This document shows positions 33,879-42,503 of a DNA stretch of 64,000 bases, in pieces. The position numbers were made by a program, and so were the translations under genes. Each line of letters opens with the position of its first letter. Position 1 is the stretch's first letter. The DNA is from Natronincola peptidivorans (lineage in GTDB: Bacteria > Bacillota > Clostridia > Peptostreptococcales > Natronincolaceae): positions 1-64,000 of the forward strand of contig NZ_FOHU01000015.1 in the NCBI RefSeq assembly GCF_900111615.1, given 5' to 3'. Under the pieces are notes generated by a model that saw only the letters and a program-made list of their open reading frames with translations, was not told the origin of the DNA and ran no database searches.

Positions 33879-34700
33879 ATGAATAGATATAAAGATATAG
33901 CTGTGTTGTCCATGCTGCTTTTATTACTCTTATCAATAGGCTGTACAAAAGATACTAGAATAAATGTGGATAATATGGAGGGAAAAGACGTTATAGCCAT
34001 TGTTAATGGAGAAAAAATTACCGGCACAGATATAGAAAAAGAAATTGAGGATAGCAGATATGTCTCAATGGTAGTAGAAGCTTTTGCTGTAGGCACAATA
34101 GTTGGGGAAGATTCACAAATAGATACTGCTGAAAGCCTTTTGGGGCTTGATAAGACAAATTTGTCAGCGCACGAAATAAGGTATCTTGAAGACATAAGAC
34201 GAAAAGAAGAGAACAAAATCCTGGAGGATAATGAAGCATTCAATAAAATCATTAGAAGAAAAGTTTTGTACCAAGAAGCACAAAATCATTTGCCTATGGT
34301 ATCTACTGAAGAAGCACTGAAAACATTGCAGCAAATGGAAGAAACATCGAGACGAAATCTGGAGGAAGCAGATGAAGATCTTGCAGCTTGGTATCAGGAG
34401 GCTATTGAGATTGAAAATGCTATAGCACAAGAATTTGGTTATGATAGTGCCTCAGCTAGACGAAAAGCTCGTGCAGATGATTTAGCAGTATCCATGACCA
34501 TTAGCAAACTGAAGGGTATGTTTGAGGATAAATTAATGAGAAAAAATCCAGACATACAAGGAATTGATCTAGTAATTTATGCATTCTGCATGTGGGAGGA
34601 CTATACTGAGTTTCTTTTAAGGGCTGCAGACATACAGCAAATCCATCATGAGTATGAGATTAATTTTTATGGTAATCAATGGGAGGAAGAGATATTTTAA
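33879..34700 (+). CDS. Lipoprotein with SurA-N-like region
   Basis: A 273-residue lipoprotein: signal peptide with lipobox LSIGC (Cys about 20), then IAIVNGEKITGTDIEKEIED, which resembles the start of SurA/PrsA-type chaperones, followed by a long charged helical region. No PPIase domain is present. ATG at 33879 is 8 bases after GGAGGTG. Single gene on the plus strand. Function unclear; a chaperone-like role is only suggested. Confidence 0.7.
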   Translation: MNRYKDIAVLSMLLLLLLSIGCTKDTRINVDNMEGKDVIAIVNGEKITGTDIEKEIEDSRYVSMVVEAFAVGTIVGEDSQIDTAESLLGLDKTNLSAHEIRYLEDIRRKEENKILEDNEAFNKIIRRKVLYQEAQNHLPMVSTEEALKTLQQMEETSRRNLEEADEDLAAWYQEAIEIENAIAQEFGYDSASARRKARADDLAVSMTISKLKGMFEDKLMRKNPDIQGIDLVIYAFCMWEDYTEFLLRAADIQQIHHEYEINFYGNQWEEEIF

Positions 34701-34769
34701 AAGACTGCTCAGGTGACAGATGAAATTCTCCCGGGTGTTTTAAAATCAGATTCATTCAGTTCCTAAAAA

Positions 34770-35150
34770 CTAAAGATAGTAAGAGTAAAATATCAAATTA
34801 ATCATCCCAGTGACAGCGGCGCCTCCTATAAATAGAAAAGAAGAAAAAGACTTAAACACGTTTGTTTCCCACTTCCTAGCGATTAAGTGAATGATTAAAT
34901 GCAGAACCCCCAAAACATTTATCCCTATCCAAAGAGGAAAATTTATAAAATGAAATACAGACCATAGGTAATAAAAGAAAAATCCGCAAAAAAATACATG
35001 AAAATACAGAAACACTAGATATTGGGTTCTGCTTTTCAAAGATTTAAGAAAACCTAGCATTTTCCATTCCTCTACATAAAAGGCATCAAACTCATGCATA
35101 AAAAGACAAATAACATTTATTGTCGTTACAAAAAGTATAAATGTTTTCAA
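34770..35150 (-). CDS. Small four-helix membrane protein (DUF6713-like)
   Basis: A 126-residue membrane protein with about four hydrophobic segments. FMHEFDAFYVEEWKML near the N-terminus resembles the HE-D-EW signature of DUF6713/HXXEE-type proteins, whose function is unknown. The annotated-length ATG at 35165 lies within the ribosome binding site GGAGGTGG; the TTG at 35150, 7 bases after it, is preferred. Confidence 0.6.
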   Translation of the reverse strand: MKTFILFVTTINVICLFMHEFDAFYVEEWKMLGFLKSLKSRTQYLVFLYFHVFFCGFFFYYLWSVFHFINFPLWIGINVLGVLHLIIHLIARKWETNVFKSFSSFLFIGGAAVTGMINLIFYSYYL

Positions 35151-35213
35151 TAATACCACCTCCATTATCTTTTATGTATATATTTATATTATACATGATT
35201 TCTACTTAAAATG

Positions 35214-35322
35214 AAAAAACTGGAAATTAATCCAGCTCATCCTGTTTTTTATTGACAAATTGTCTCTCAACCTCTTCAATGATTTCTCTAGGTATTCTAC
35301 CATCAGTATCTGCATACTCTAG
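35214..35322 (-). pseudogene. Duplicate of the 3' end and terminator of the 43788-44117 gene
   Basis: CTGGAAATTAATCCAGCTCATCC and the following 80 bases match 43779-43880 (PREIIEEAERQFAN region) at roughly 80% by eye, including the terminator stem CTGG/CCAG. The rest of the gene is absent. Confidence 0.65.
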
Positions 35323-35371
35323 CACTTATCCTCTTGGTATTCTTATATGACATCCAAAACGTCCCCGTGTC

Positions 35372-35422
35372 ATAGAGAATCTCTAGATGATGGTGATATC
35401 CAATTGCCCTTCCCTTTTGTAG
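35372..35422 (+). pseudogene. Degenerate copy of the SRAP gene 3' tail
   Basis: ATAGAGAATCTCTAGATGAT and onward to CCTTCCCTTTTGTAG align to the last 50 bases of the SRAP gene with about ten differences and an in-frame stop. It lies 14 bases from the sirtuin stop codon, mirroring the SRAP tail/sirtuin fragment junction at 13067. Confidence 0.6.
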
Positions 35423-35435
35423 AATGAAATTTAAT

Positions 35436-36056
35436 TCATTCGCTGAACGATTCTTGATGCTTTAAAACCTCTTTTAAGTATTTCTCTACTTCTATTTCCG
35501 CTTCAGCATTAATGATATCTACTTTTATCCCTGCTGTTTCCGCCATAAAAACCAAATCATTTACTGTTGAGGTATAAAAGGAGGTTCCTACAACTAAAAG
35601 TCTGTTGCTTGAATCAATGAGATTGATAGCATCAAAATATTGAGGAATCTCATCTCCATATAAAACAACATTAGGCTCCAGCAGTTGATTACATCCTCCA
35701 CAGTAAATAGATTTGCGAAGTATCTCAAAGGGGTAGTCTTCCTTACATCCTTTACATGACACATAGTCCAAGTTGCCATGGATCTCAATAATTTCTTTGC
35801 TGCCTGCTGCCCTATGGAGTCCGTCAACATTCATAGTGACAATCGGTATTTTATATTCTGCTAAGGCTAAATGAGCCCTATTGGGCTTTGATGATGTAAT
35901 GATATCCTTCATTTTAAGCAGAATATCATAAAACTCTTGAGGATGTTCATTGAAATATTCTCTGCTTAATTTATCCCTTATATCCCCCAACTCGTCAAAT
36001 GTTGGTACCCCGCTGGCCTTTGAAATACCTGCCCCCGTCAAAGCTACAAGCTTCAT
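35436..36056 (-). CDS. Sirtuin-family NAD-dependent protein deacylase
   Basis: A 206-residue Sir2 protein: VALTGAGISKASGVPTF (NAD site), TMNVDGLHRAAG, catalytic His in EIHG, a zinc ribbon CKGC...CGGC, VLYGDEIPQYF and VVGTSFYTSTV. Shorter than typical CobB because the segment after GAGIS is compact. ATG at 36056 is 6 bases after GGGAGG; the longer upstream frame is rejected. Lies 83 bases downstream of the hydrolase gene; debris of this pair occurs elsewhere. Confidence 0.88.
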   Translation of the reverse strand: MKLVALTGAGISKASGVPTFDELGDIRDKLSREYFNEHPQEFYDILLKMKDIITSSKPNRAHLALAEYKIPIVTMNVDGLHRAAGSKEIIEIHGNLDYVSCKGCKEDYPFEILRKSIYCGGCNQLLEPNVVLYGDEIPQYFDAINLIDSSNRLLVVGTSFYTSTVNDLVFMAETAGIKVDIINAEAEIEVEKYLKEVLKHQESFSE

Positions 36057-36139
36057 AGATAATAACCTCCCTCTATCTCCATCATTTTTCTGCGTCTTTT
36101 TTATATCCACAATGCTGTTGAAGATCTTTATGATTTTAT

Positions 36140-37120
36140 TTACTGTTGGTCTTTAGTATTCTCCATTTGTTTCACTGTATTGACAGTTGTTTTGATCCAA
36201 TGAATGATATCATTATAAACCTCTTGTTTATTGATTTCATTTAGCATTTCATGTCGTCCCCCTGTATATAGCTTATATTGAATATCTTTGATCCCAAGCT
36301 TTTCATAGGCTTGATAAACCTTTTTAACCTCTTCTCCATAATCCCCCACAGGATCATTTTCACCTGAAAGGATATAAATAGGCAGGTTCTTAGGTGTTTT
36401 TTCTATATTTTCTTTTTGATGAAGCGCTTCAATACCATTGAAAAGATCATAAAATCCTCCCGTTGTAAAAATAAATCCGCATAGTGGGTCCTCTACATAA
36501 GTTTCAACGGCTTTGGCGTCTCTGCTCAACCAATCAAAATTGGTTTGATTCGGTTGAAACCGCTTATTAAAGCCTCCAAAGGCTAGCGTATCTAAAAACT
36601 TGTTTGGCTTCCTTTTATTATGTATCAGTTTGCTCAGCACAGCAGCTTTTATGCCAATTTTGCCTAAGAGTCCCTTACTATATCCTGTACCGCTTAAGAT
36701 TAAGGCATCTACTGCTTTAGGAAATAGCTGCACATATCTCCGGGCTAAAAAAGATCCCATGCTGTGTCCAAATAAGATAATTTTTCCTTGAGGATATTCT
36801 TGCTTTATTTTTTCAGTGATTTCATGTAAGTCGTTAATGACTCTCTCCCATCCATCTCTATCAGCGAAATATCCTAATTCTTTAGGATCCTTTGCTGTTT
36901 TCCCATGTCCTCTGTGATCATTCCCATAGACAATACAGCCTTCCTTCACTAATGCATTAGCAAAATCATGATAACGCTCAATATGCTCTGCCATTCCATG
37001 AACAATTTGAACCACCACTGGATTTGGAGAGCAATCTTTAGGTGACCATCTTTTTAAATGAATAGATTCCCCATCAGTTGTTTTCATCTTTTCTATAATA
37101 ATATCTACTTGGCTATTCAT
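36140..37120 (-). CDS. Alpha/beta hydrolase, lysophospholipase/monoacylglycerol lipase type
   Basis: A 326-residue Hydrolase_4 (PldB-like) enzyme: oxyanion region VQIVHGMAEHIERYHDFANA, nucleophile elbow FGHSMGSFLARRY (Ser about 118), late acid SGENDPVGDYG and His in TGGRHEMLNE. No signal peptide. Probable lipase/esterase in the cytoplasm. Start at ATG 37120, 7 bases from GGGAGGTGG. Co-directional with the sirtuin gene. Confidence 0.88.
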   Translation of the reverse strand: MNSQVDIIIEKMKTTDGESIHLKRWSPKDCSPNPVVVQIVHGMAEHIERYHDFANALVKEGCIVYGNDHRGHGKTAKDPKELGYFADRDGWERVINDLHEITEKIKQEYPQGKIILFGHSMGSFLARRYVQLFPKAVDALILSGTGYSKGLLGKIGIKAAVLSKLIHNKRKPNKFLDTLAFGGFNKRFQPNQTNFDWLSRDAKAVETYVEDPLCGFIFTTGGFYDLFNGIEALHQKENIEKTPKNLPIYILSGENDPVGDYGEEVKKVYQAYEKLGIKDIQYKLYTGGRHEMLNEINKQEVYNDIIHWIKTTVNTVKQMENTKDQQ

Positions 37121-37197
37121 CAATACCACCTCCCGGCTGTATCCCCTTCAAAGCTTGGCTGCGGTGAAGGGATGTGATGTCTTATTTGTCTTTTGCC

Positions 37198-37595
37198 TTA
37201 TATTCTAATATCTATGTTGTTATTTTCCTTCAAAATCAGCTCAATAAAATAATCCCTATTTTTTGGAGAAATCAATGTCATGCCGGAGTAACCATGCCTT
37301 ATTTCAATCCTATCAATAGAAAGTGCTGCAGATGAAAGCGGATTACGTGTTTTTTTATGCTTTTAATATCTTTTATTAATATTCTTTCACTGAAAGGGCC
37401 GCATTTTACAATAAGATTTTCCCCGGAAATATAATATCTTGTACCAAACCATATCCAACCAATAAAACCTGCGGTTCCTAACATTAGAATTATAGCAAAC
37501 CAGGCTTTACTCATAATTGAAGCAATAAGTCCTCCACCTATAGAAATCCAAATTAAAAGTCCAAGCCATAAATCTTTCTTAGAATCAAATCTCAT
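37198..37595 (-). pseudogene. PH-domain (YokE/SunI-type) membrane protein, frameshifted in an A7 tract
   Basis: Two hydrophobic segments (about residues 10-27 and 30-48) are followed by a bacterial PH-like domain: GTRYYISGENLIVKCGPFSE, ILIKDIKSIKK. After the homopolymer at 37350-37356 the frame shifts and the read-through ends after VIRFHLQHFLLIGLK. Adding one A restores TRNPLSSAALSIDRIEIRH, YSGMTLISPKNRDYFIELIL and a stop at 37198, a complete domain of about 131 residues. It could be a sequencing error, phase variation by slippage, or a recent pseudogene. Confidence 0.75.
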
Positions 37596-37621
37596 AAAAA
37601 ATCCTCCTATGTTAAGACGTC

Positions 37622-38500
37622 TTATTGGCTAAGCCTAAAGAAGTCATGATTTCCCCAATATTCACTAAACCAATACTTTTCTTTGGCATTATAATAAGTT
37701 TTTTCATAATACCTAGTATCTCCTTTATAAAACTCTATAACAATACCTAAATAATCTTGGTTTGTCTTATATATTTCTTCCGAGGACTTTGCAAGGGCAT
37801 TAGCTAAATTCAGTTCTATTTCCTCTTTTATATAATCAATAGCATCATCCTTCATGTGATTTCTACTTTCAAATTTAATAAATAGTACATCCCCCTTAAA
37901 GCTTTTTTGGAAAGAAACTTCCTTAATCCTCCACCAGTATTTTCTTTCTATCTTCCTCTTAAATTGCTGCATTTCTTCTGTCAGTATAGCTCTAGATGAT
38001 AGCTCCATACTAGAATCCTCAAAATAATTACTTTCTATTGTATTATCACTTAACAGCATATTCTGTTCAATGACCTTTATATTCCCTATAAATACCCTAT
38101 AATTTACTTCACTCCATCTTAAATTCATTTCAACTAGTTCTCTAGGTGGTGATATTCCTAAAGGTCTTGGTTTGTTGACTATAAAAACATCCATAAACAT
38201 ATGCCTACTATTTTGTATTTCCTCTCTTGTTGAATCTTCTAGAAAATAATAATCTGCATAAAGCATATCTTCTATTTTATAGAATTTATATTTTGCTAAG
38301 TTCGGCATTGAATAGTAGGTAGAAATAACTTCATCAAAAAAATTAACTCCATTTATTGAAAATGAAAGCTCTTCAGCATTGTTCTTATCAAAAAACAGCT
38401 CTTCTGAGATGGGATTACTTGTATCTTTTACAGCCTGTTGGCTGCATCCAATGAGCAAAACTATGGTAAAAATAAATAGAAATCCTATAGTTCTTTTCAC
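37622..38500 (-). CDS. Hypothetical lipoprotein
   Basis: A 292-residue protein with GTG start after GAGGAGGG, signal peptide and lipobox LLIGC (Cys about 19). The mature part is mixed alpha/beta with aromatic-rich segments (ERKYWWRIKEV, EKYWFSEYWGNHDFFRL). No known domain recognised. It precedes the PH-domain gene on the same strand. Confidence 0.7.
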   Translation of the reverse strand: MKRTIGFLFIFTIVLLIGCSQQAVKDTSNPISEELFFDKNNAEELSFSINGVNFFDEVISTYYSMPNLAKYKFYKIEDMLYADYYFLEDSTREEIQNSRHMFMDVFIVNKPRPLGISPPRELVEMNLRWSEVNYRVFIGNIKVIEQNMLLSDNTIESNYFEDSSMELSSRAILTEEMQQFKRKIERKYWWRIKEVSFQKSFKGDVLFIKFESRNHMKDDAIDYIKEEIELNLANALAKSSEEIYKTNQDYLGIVIEFYKGDTRYYEKTYYNAKEKYWFSEYWGNHDFFRLSQ

Positions 38501-38672
38501 ATAATCCCTCCTCTAATATAATCTTTAAACATTTTTGTGTAACACTTGATTTCTATGTTGCAAATAATCCATCTGACACCCAATAACATCAGACAAATCA
38601 ATCCTCCCCATAATCCTTCCTGTATTATGAATATATACATTATCAAATCTTTTTTTCTTTATTGAATATGTA

Positions 38673-39023
38673 TTATGTTAATAATCTGTAAATAACGAAC
38701 ATTATACCTATCAAATAAATCGTGGTTAAGATTGTTTTGTTATTCTTGGCCAGCCATTTAGGAAGAAAAATATCAAATCCAACCTCTGTATTGCTTGTAT
38801 ATTTCTTTCCAATATTGGTAAGGGGACAACGCCATCCGTTGATAAGAAGTATACATCCTTCAACGATAACTAACACAATTGCAACCCAAGTGTATAGATT
38901 CATCTCGTCGATTATTGCAGTGTAAAGAATATAAAATATTATTAGAACAAAAAATGTCCAAATAATCGTATGTATAACCTTAATAATAAGAAGCTCAAAG
39001 CTTTGATTTTTAGATTTTCCCAA
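38673..39023 (-). CDS. Small membrane protein, DUF2784-like
   Basis: A 116-residue protein with three hydrophobic segments (about 15-35, 45-62, 95-113). The segment INGWRCPLTNIGKKYT between helices two and three recalls the CPLT motif of DUF2784-type membrane proteins. TTG start 8 bases after GGGAGTG. Function unknown. Confidence 0.6.
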   Translation of the reverse strand: MGKSKNQSFELLIIKVIHTIIWTFFVLIIFYILYTAIIDEMNLYTWVAIVLVIVEGCILLINGWRCPLTNIGKKYTSNTEVGFDIFLPKWLAKNNKTILTTIYLIGIMFVIYRLLT

Positions 39024-39079
39024 TAATTATACACTCCCAAAGACATTATATTAAGAAGACTACAAATTATACCCCAGCT

Positions 39080-39225
39080 TCGGTGCAACCCTCAGTATGA
39101 GTGGTTGGTTAGACCTTGTCCAATAGGGACTTCCACCCTGTAAAATAATGCTAAGCTTTGCTTGGTACACCAACGTACTGTGTATTTGCAACGTCCTCTT
39201 ATCTAACCTATAGGCATTTGTTACT
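39080..39225 (-). other. Structured non-coding stretch, possibly a group II intron remnant
   Basis: The minus strand between two membrane-protein genes carries CAGGGTGGAAGTCCC, GGTCTAACCAACCACTC and GGGTTGCACCGAAGC. These resemble the conserved short motifs that precede the maturase frame in some group II introns. No maturase or domain V was found, so if correct it is a fragment. Confidence 0.25.
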
Positions 39226-39240
39226 GATCTTTATATCGAA

Positions 39241-39852
39241 TCAAGCTAATATATTAATATAGTTTTTAATAACAGGAATCATTAATATACCTATTGCTAT
39301 AAGTACCTTTACAGTTCCTATGGTGCTGTGTGTAACCTTATGTTTCCCCATTTCATCCCACTCTGTTATACCATCATTAGTAAGCTTGGTATAGGACATT
39401 ATATTTGTGATGGCTGAAACAATAGGTATAAAAAGCCCTTCTCCATAAAAGAACACCCCCCAAACTCGTCTTAATCCCTCTTGATAAGACAGCTTAGTTC
39501 CGTCTTCCTTAGTAATCCTAATATTTAAAATCCATTTGCCAGGGGTACAGCCATATCGTGATATCAAGTATGCCTCAAGGAAACTCCATACTGCCATCGT
39601 CAATAAACTGCCTATGATCCCCCAAAGGAATATACCTACAAGACCTTTCCAAATACCCCAAGTAGATATATCCAACCATATCATTTGATCCTCAGGAATT
39701 ATAAACCTTATGCTCTCCATAATTACTACCCATATTTGAAAATCAATGCCACGGGCCCAATACCTTACCCACGGACGAATTTGACTACATTCTTTTTCAG
39801 GCATCCCGCTATCCTTTTGTGTTTCTTCCAAATTATTAGAATCAAGAGTCAT
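39241..39852 (-). CDS. RDD-family membrane protein
   Basis: A 203-residue protein: RPWVRYWARGIDFQIW gives the Arg-Asp-Asp-type opening of RDD proteins, followed by four hydrophobic segments and the conserved CTPGKWILNIRI loop. RDD proteins are small membrane proteins, some with Na+/H+ antiport or accessory roles; the role here is unknown. ATG 5 bases after AGGAGG. Confidence 0.85.
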   Translation of the reverse strand: MTLDSNNLEETQKDSGMPEKECSQIRPWVRYWARGIDFQIWVVIMESIRFIIPEDQMIWLDISTWGIWKGLVGIFLWGIIGSLLTMAVWSFLEAYLISRYGCTPGKWILNIRITKEDGTKLSYQEGLRRVWGVFFYGEGLFIPIVSAITNIMSYTKLTNDGITEWDEMGKHKVTHSTIGTVKVLIAIGILMIPVIKNYINILA

Positions 39853-40040
39853 GATGTATCCTCCTCTTATAGATATACGTCTTATATTTTAATTGCTATT
39901 TATTCTGAAGTAATTACGTAAAAATCAAACCTTGTAGGATCAATTTGTTAATTCCATTGCATAGTTTACTAGGTGAGAACTTGGTGGTGTTAATAAAACC
40001 TATGGAGTCTTTAAGCTATATATAACTGTTGCAACTCCAA

Positions 40041-40472
40041 TTAAAATGTAGCCTTTATAAGTATCTTTATTTTTTCCACATAAATACTAGGACCAACTAC
40101 TATTGCCTGATTTTCCTCAACTGTTAAAGTAATTCTTCCGCTAGATATCCATCTATCTACCCAATTAAACTTTGGTTTTACTATGAAAAGATCATTGTTC
40201 TCATTTATAATTTTTAACCCAGTACATTCTAAATAATTCCTGAGAAATACTGAAAAACTTTCTTTATCCTCTATCGGTATTTGGATTTTGATTTCCTGAT
40301 AATTATTAGCACCAAAGATGCCATAGATAAGAGAAGTAATTATCACTATATTCCAATTTATTTCGAGGTCAAATATGATTCCCCCAACGACTACATAAAA
40401 AACTAATAATATAATGACCATTAATAAGAAAAGTTTTAACCTCATCACTATATTCCAATTGATTTCCCTCAC
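40041..40472 (-). CDS. Hypothetical membrane protein
   Basis: A 143-residue protein with two hydrophobic segments (about 10-32 and 38-52) and a C-terminal soluble domain of about 85 residues ending KIKILIKATF. GTG at 40472 lies 8 bases after AAAGGAG; a TTG one codon upstream is possible. Not recognised. Confidence 0.62.
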   Translation of the reverse strand: MREINWNIVMRLKLFLLMVIILLVFYVVVGGIIFDLEINWNIVIITSLIYGIFGANNYQEIKIQIPIEDKESFSVFLRNYLECTGLKIINENNDLFIVKPKFNWVDRWISSGRITLTVEENQAIVVGPSIYVEKIKILIKATF

Positions 40473-40558
40473 CAAACCTACTCCTTTTCAATATGATTTT
40501 GCTTTTCACCTTATGCCTCTACTAGGTCTTTTATAAATAAGATAAAGTAAATATCCAT

Positions 40559-40723
40559 CTACATATCACTTATTTTCCTTATTTTTTCCCATAATTTAAT
40601 TAGAAAATTTCCTATCCCAAGGGTTTCCCCAATATGATTTGCGAATTTCATCCAAATTCTTACGATTGCTATGACTATAAAAAACACCATTAATAGTGCT
40701 AAACCCGCTTGAATATACTCCAT
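40559..40723 (-). CDS. 54-residue membrane protein
   Basis: A short gene with a very strong ribosome binding site (AAAGGAGGGG) 8 bases before ATG. The product MEYIQAGLALLMVFFIVIAI crosses the membrane once and ends in a basic amphipathic tail (LIKLWEKIRKISDM). Lies between two minus-strand genes. No family recognised. Confidence 0.65.
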   Translation of the reverse strand: MEYIQAGLALLMVFFIVIAIVRIWMKFANHIGETLGIGNFLIKLWEKIRKISDM

Positions 40724-40794
40724 AAGTTATCCCCTCCTTTATTTATGGGAATAATTATATATAGCATCCCCCATTGACAAAGCCTTTTAGCCTA

Positions 40795-41610
40795 TCACAA
40801 TAATTCATTTTTTATCCTTTCCTTGAAATCCTGATAAAAGCTTTCATTCAGTTTAGTTCTTTTTCTAGTTTTTGCGGATATTATTATAGCTTCATTAGGA
40901 CAATGATGTACACATTTAAAGCAAAATTCGCATTCCTCTCCTTTATATTGAGGATATTTTCCCGCTGTATTCCAACACTTTCTTATGCAATCATCAGCAC
41001 ATTTTTTGCAATTCACACAGTGATTTTCTAGTACTTTTAATTTATGCCTATAAGCCTTCCCCCCGACTTTATTGGGATAGTTTAGTATTTCGTACAGCTT
41101 ATAGGATGGACATTGGACTTTACAAGTTTCAGAATGAATCATCTGCTGTATTCTTTTTATATCCGACTTTATCTTTAAAGCTATATTTTTTTCAAAATCA
41201 AACATAAAAGGTATTGGTGGCAAAAGCAATGCTCCATCGGCAGCAGGTGCTCTATATACCGAATATCCATTTACAATTATATTTTTAGGTAAACACTCTT
41301 TGATGAATTCTCTTAAAGCATTTCCTGACAAAAGACCATATGTAGTAAATACAAAAGCCTTCTTTGGTTTGTCAAACGTCGGCATATTTTTAATAAACTG
41401 CATCATAGAAGGTGAAGGACTACAATGATATGTAGGAAAAGCAAAAATAATAAAGCTATAATCATGCAATTTTTTATAATCATATTCTAATCCAATTGGA
41501 TTTATATCAATAGAATACATATCTAACTGTTCATAATAAAGTTCAGCTATTGTTTTTGTGCTGCCGGCTCCCGAATGATATAATATTAGAATTCTATGGG
41601 TGTATTCCAA
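40795..41610 (-). CDS. EFR1-type flavodoxin/ferredoxin fusion protein
   Basis: A 271-residue protein: N-terminal flavodoxin-like FMN domain (ILILYHSGAGSTKTIAELYY, FPTYHCSPSPSMMQFIKN) and C-terminal double [4Fe-4S] ferredoxin (CVNCKKCADDCIRKC and CEFCFKCVHHCPNEAI). Such EFR1 family proteins are presumed electron carriers in anaerobes. The start is TTG after GAGAGGA. Not obviously in an operon with partners. Confidence 0.85.
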   Translation of the reverse strand: MEYTHRILILYHSGAGSTKTIAELYYEQLDMYSIDINPIGLEYDYKKLHDYSFIIFAFPTYHCSPSPSMMQFIKNMPTFDKPKKAFVFTTYGLLSGNALREFIKECLPKNIIVNGYSVYRAPAADGALLLPPIPFMFDFEKNIALKIKSDIKRIQQMIHSETCKVQCPSYKLYEILNYPNKVGGKAYRHKLKVLENHCVNCKKCADDCIRKCWNTAGKYPQYKGEECEFCFKCVHHCPNEAIIISAKTRKRTKLNESFYQDFKERIKNELL

Positions 41611-41704
41611 GACAATCCTCTCCTCTTATAGAGAAATCATAGGCATTTTAGAAGAATAGCCTTATCTGTATGTAAACAGACAGGACTGTTCCCTTTGATG
41701 CCAT

Positions 41705-42274
41705 CTATTTTTCATCACCTTTTTTACGGAGTTTTACAGAGTATCCCTCCTGTTTTGCGATCTCCTCTAATAGTGAGCGTAAAACTTTTGCTTTGCTCTT
41801 CATATCTAAGCCATGGGATTTTTCTTTGGCTCTTCTTAATGCTTCCTTTAACTCTTCGATTTTCATAACAGTGGCAGCGATGCAATAGTAGCTTTTGGAA
41901 CGACCTTCATTAAAATTATCTAACATATCCTTTAGGATTTCTTCTCTTATATCCATCAATCTTTTATATTCTTCAAAACCCTTTTCCTGTATAAAATCAA
42001 TATCCTCCTCAAGCTTTTGATAGCATTTAAAGGAATCATATTTTGTTCCCGCTTCACGGTGCTTCTTCCACTTTTCACAATCATGGCTCTCTTTACATTC
42101 CCAGCAAAACTCAATCTTTTTTTTCTTAATAGCACAGGTGATAAACAGACATCCAAGAGCCATTCGTGATTCACTCTTACACCCTCCACATCTGCTTTTA
42201 GCATCTGTATGATACTGAGGACACAATTGACAGGCAAGACCACATATCCCCATTTCTGGGTATCTAATTTTCAT
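41705..42274 (-). CDS. DUF3795 cysteine-rich protein
   Basis: A 189-residue protein with the DUF3795 cysteine pattern at the N-terminus (GICGLACQLCPQYH, RCGGC, GCLFITCA, FCWEC...DCEKW), probably a metal or cluster site, and a helical C-terminal half. Function of the family is unknown. ATG after AAAGGGGG. Confidence 0.85.
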   Translation of the reverse strand: MKIRYPEMGICGLACQLCPQYHTDAKSRCGGCKSESRMALGCLFITCAIKKKKIEFCWECKESHDCEKWKKHREAGTKYDSFKCYQKLEEDIDFIQEKGFEEYKRLMDIREEILKDMLDNFNEGRSKSYYCIAATVMKIEELKEALRRAKEKSHGLDMKSKAKVLRSLLEEIAKQEGYSVKLRKKGDEK

Positions 42275-42503
42275 CAGTAATTACCCCCTTTATTTTGCCA
42301 TTATTCAAACCAACATCATCTAACAAATATTCCCGAAATAATTCCAATATCCTCCAATAAATATTCGATAAACTTCGACTTTATTGAAAGAGAAGAACGA
42401 AGCATCCTCTATCATTTCAGAGCTTATCTTGAAAACATAGGTTTCTGGAAAGCAGAAAACCCCTTGCCCCACATAAGTAGGGAAGAGGTAGTTTTTTTTA
42501 TCA

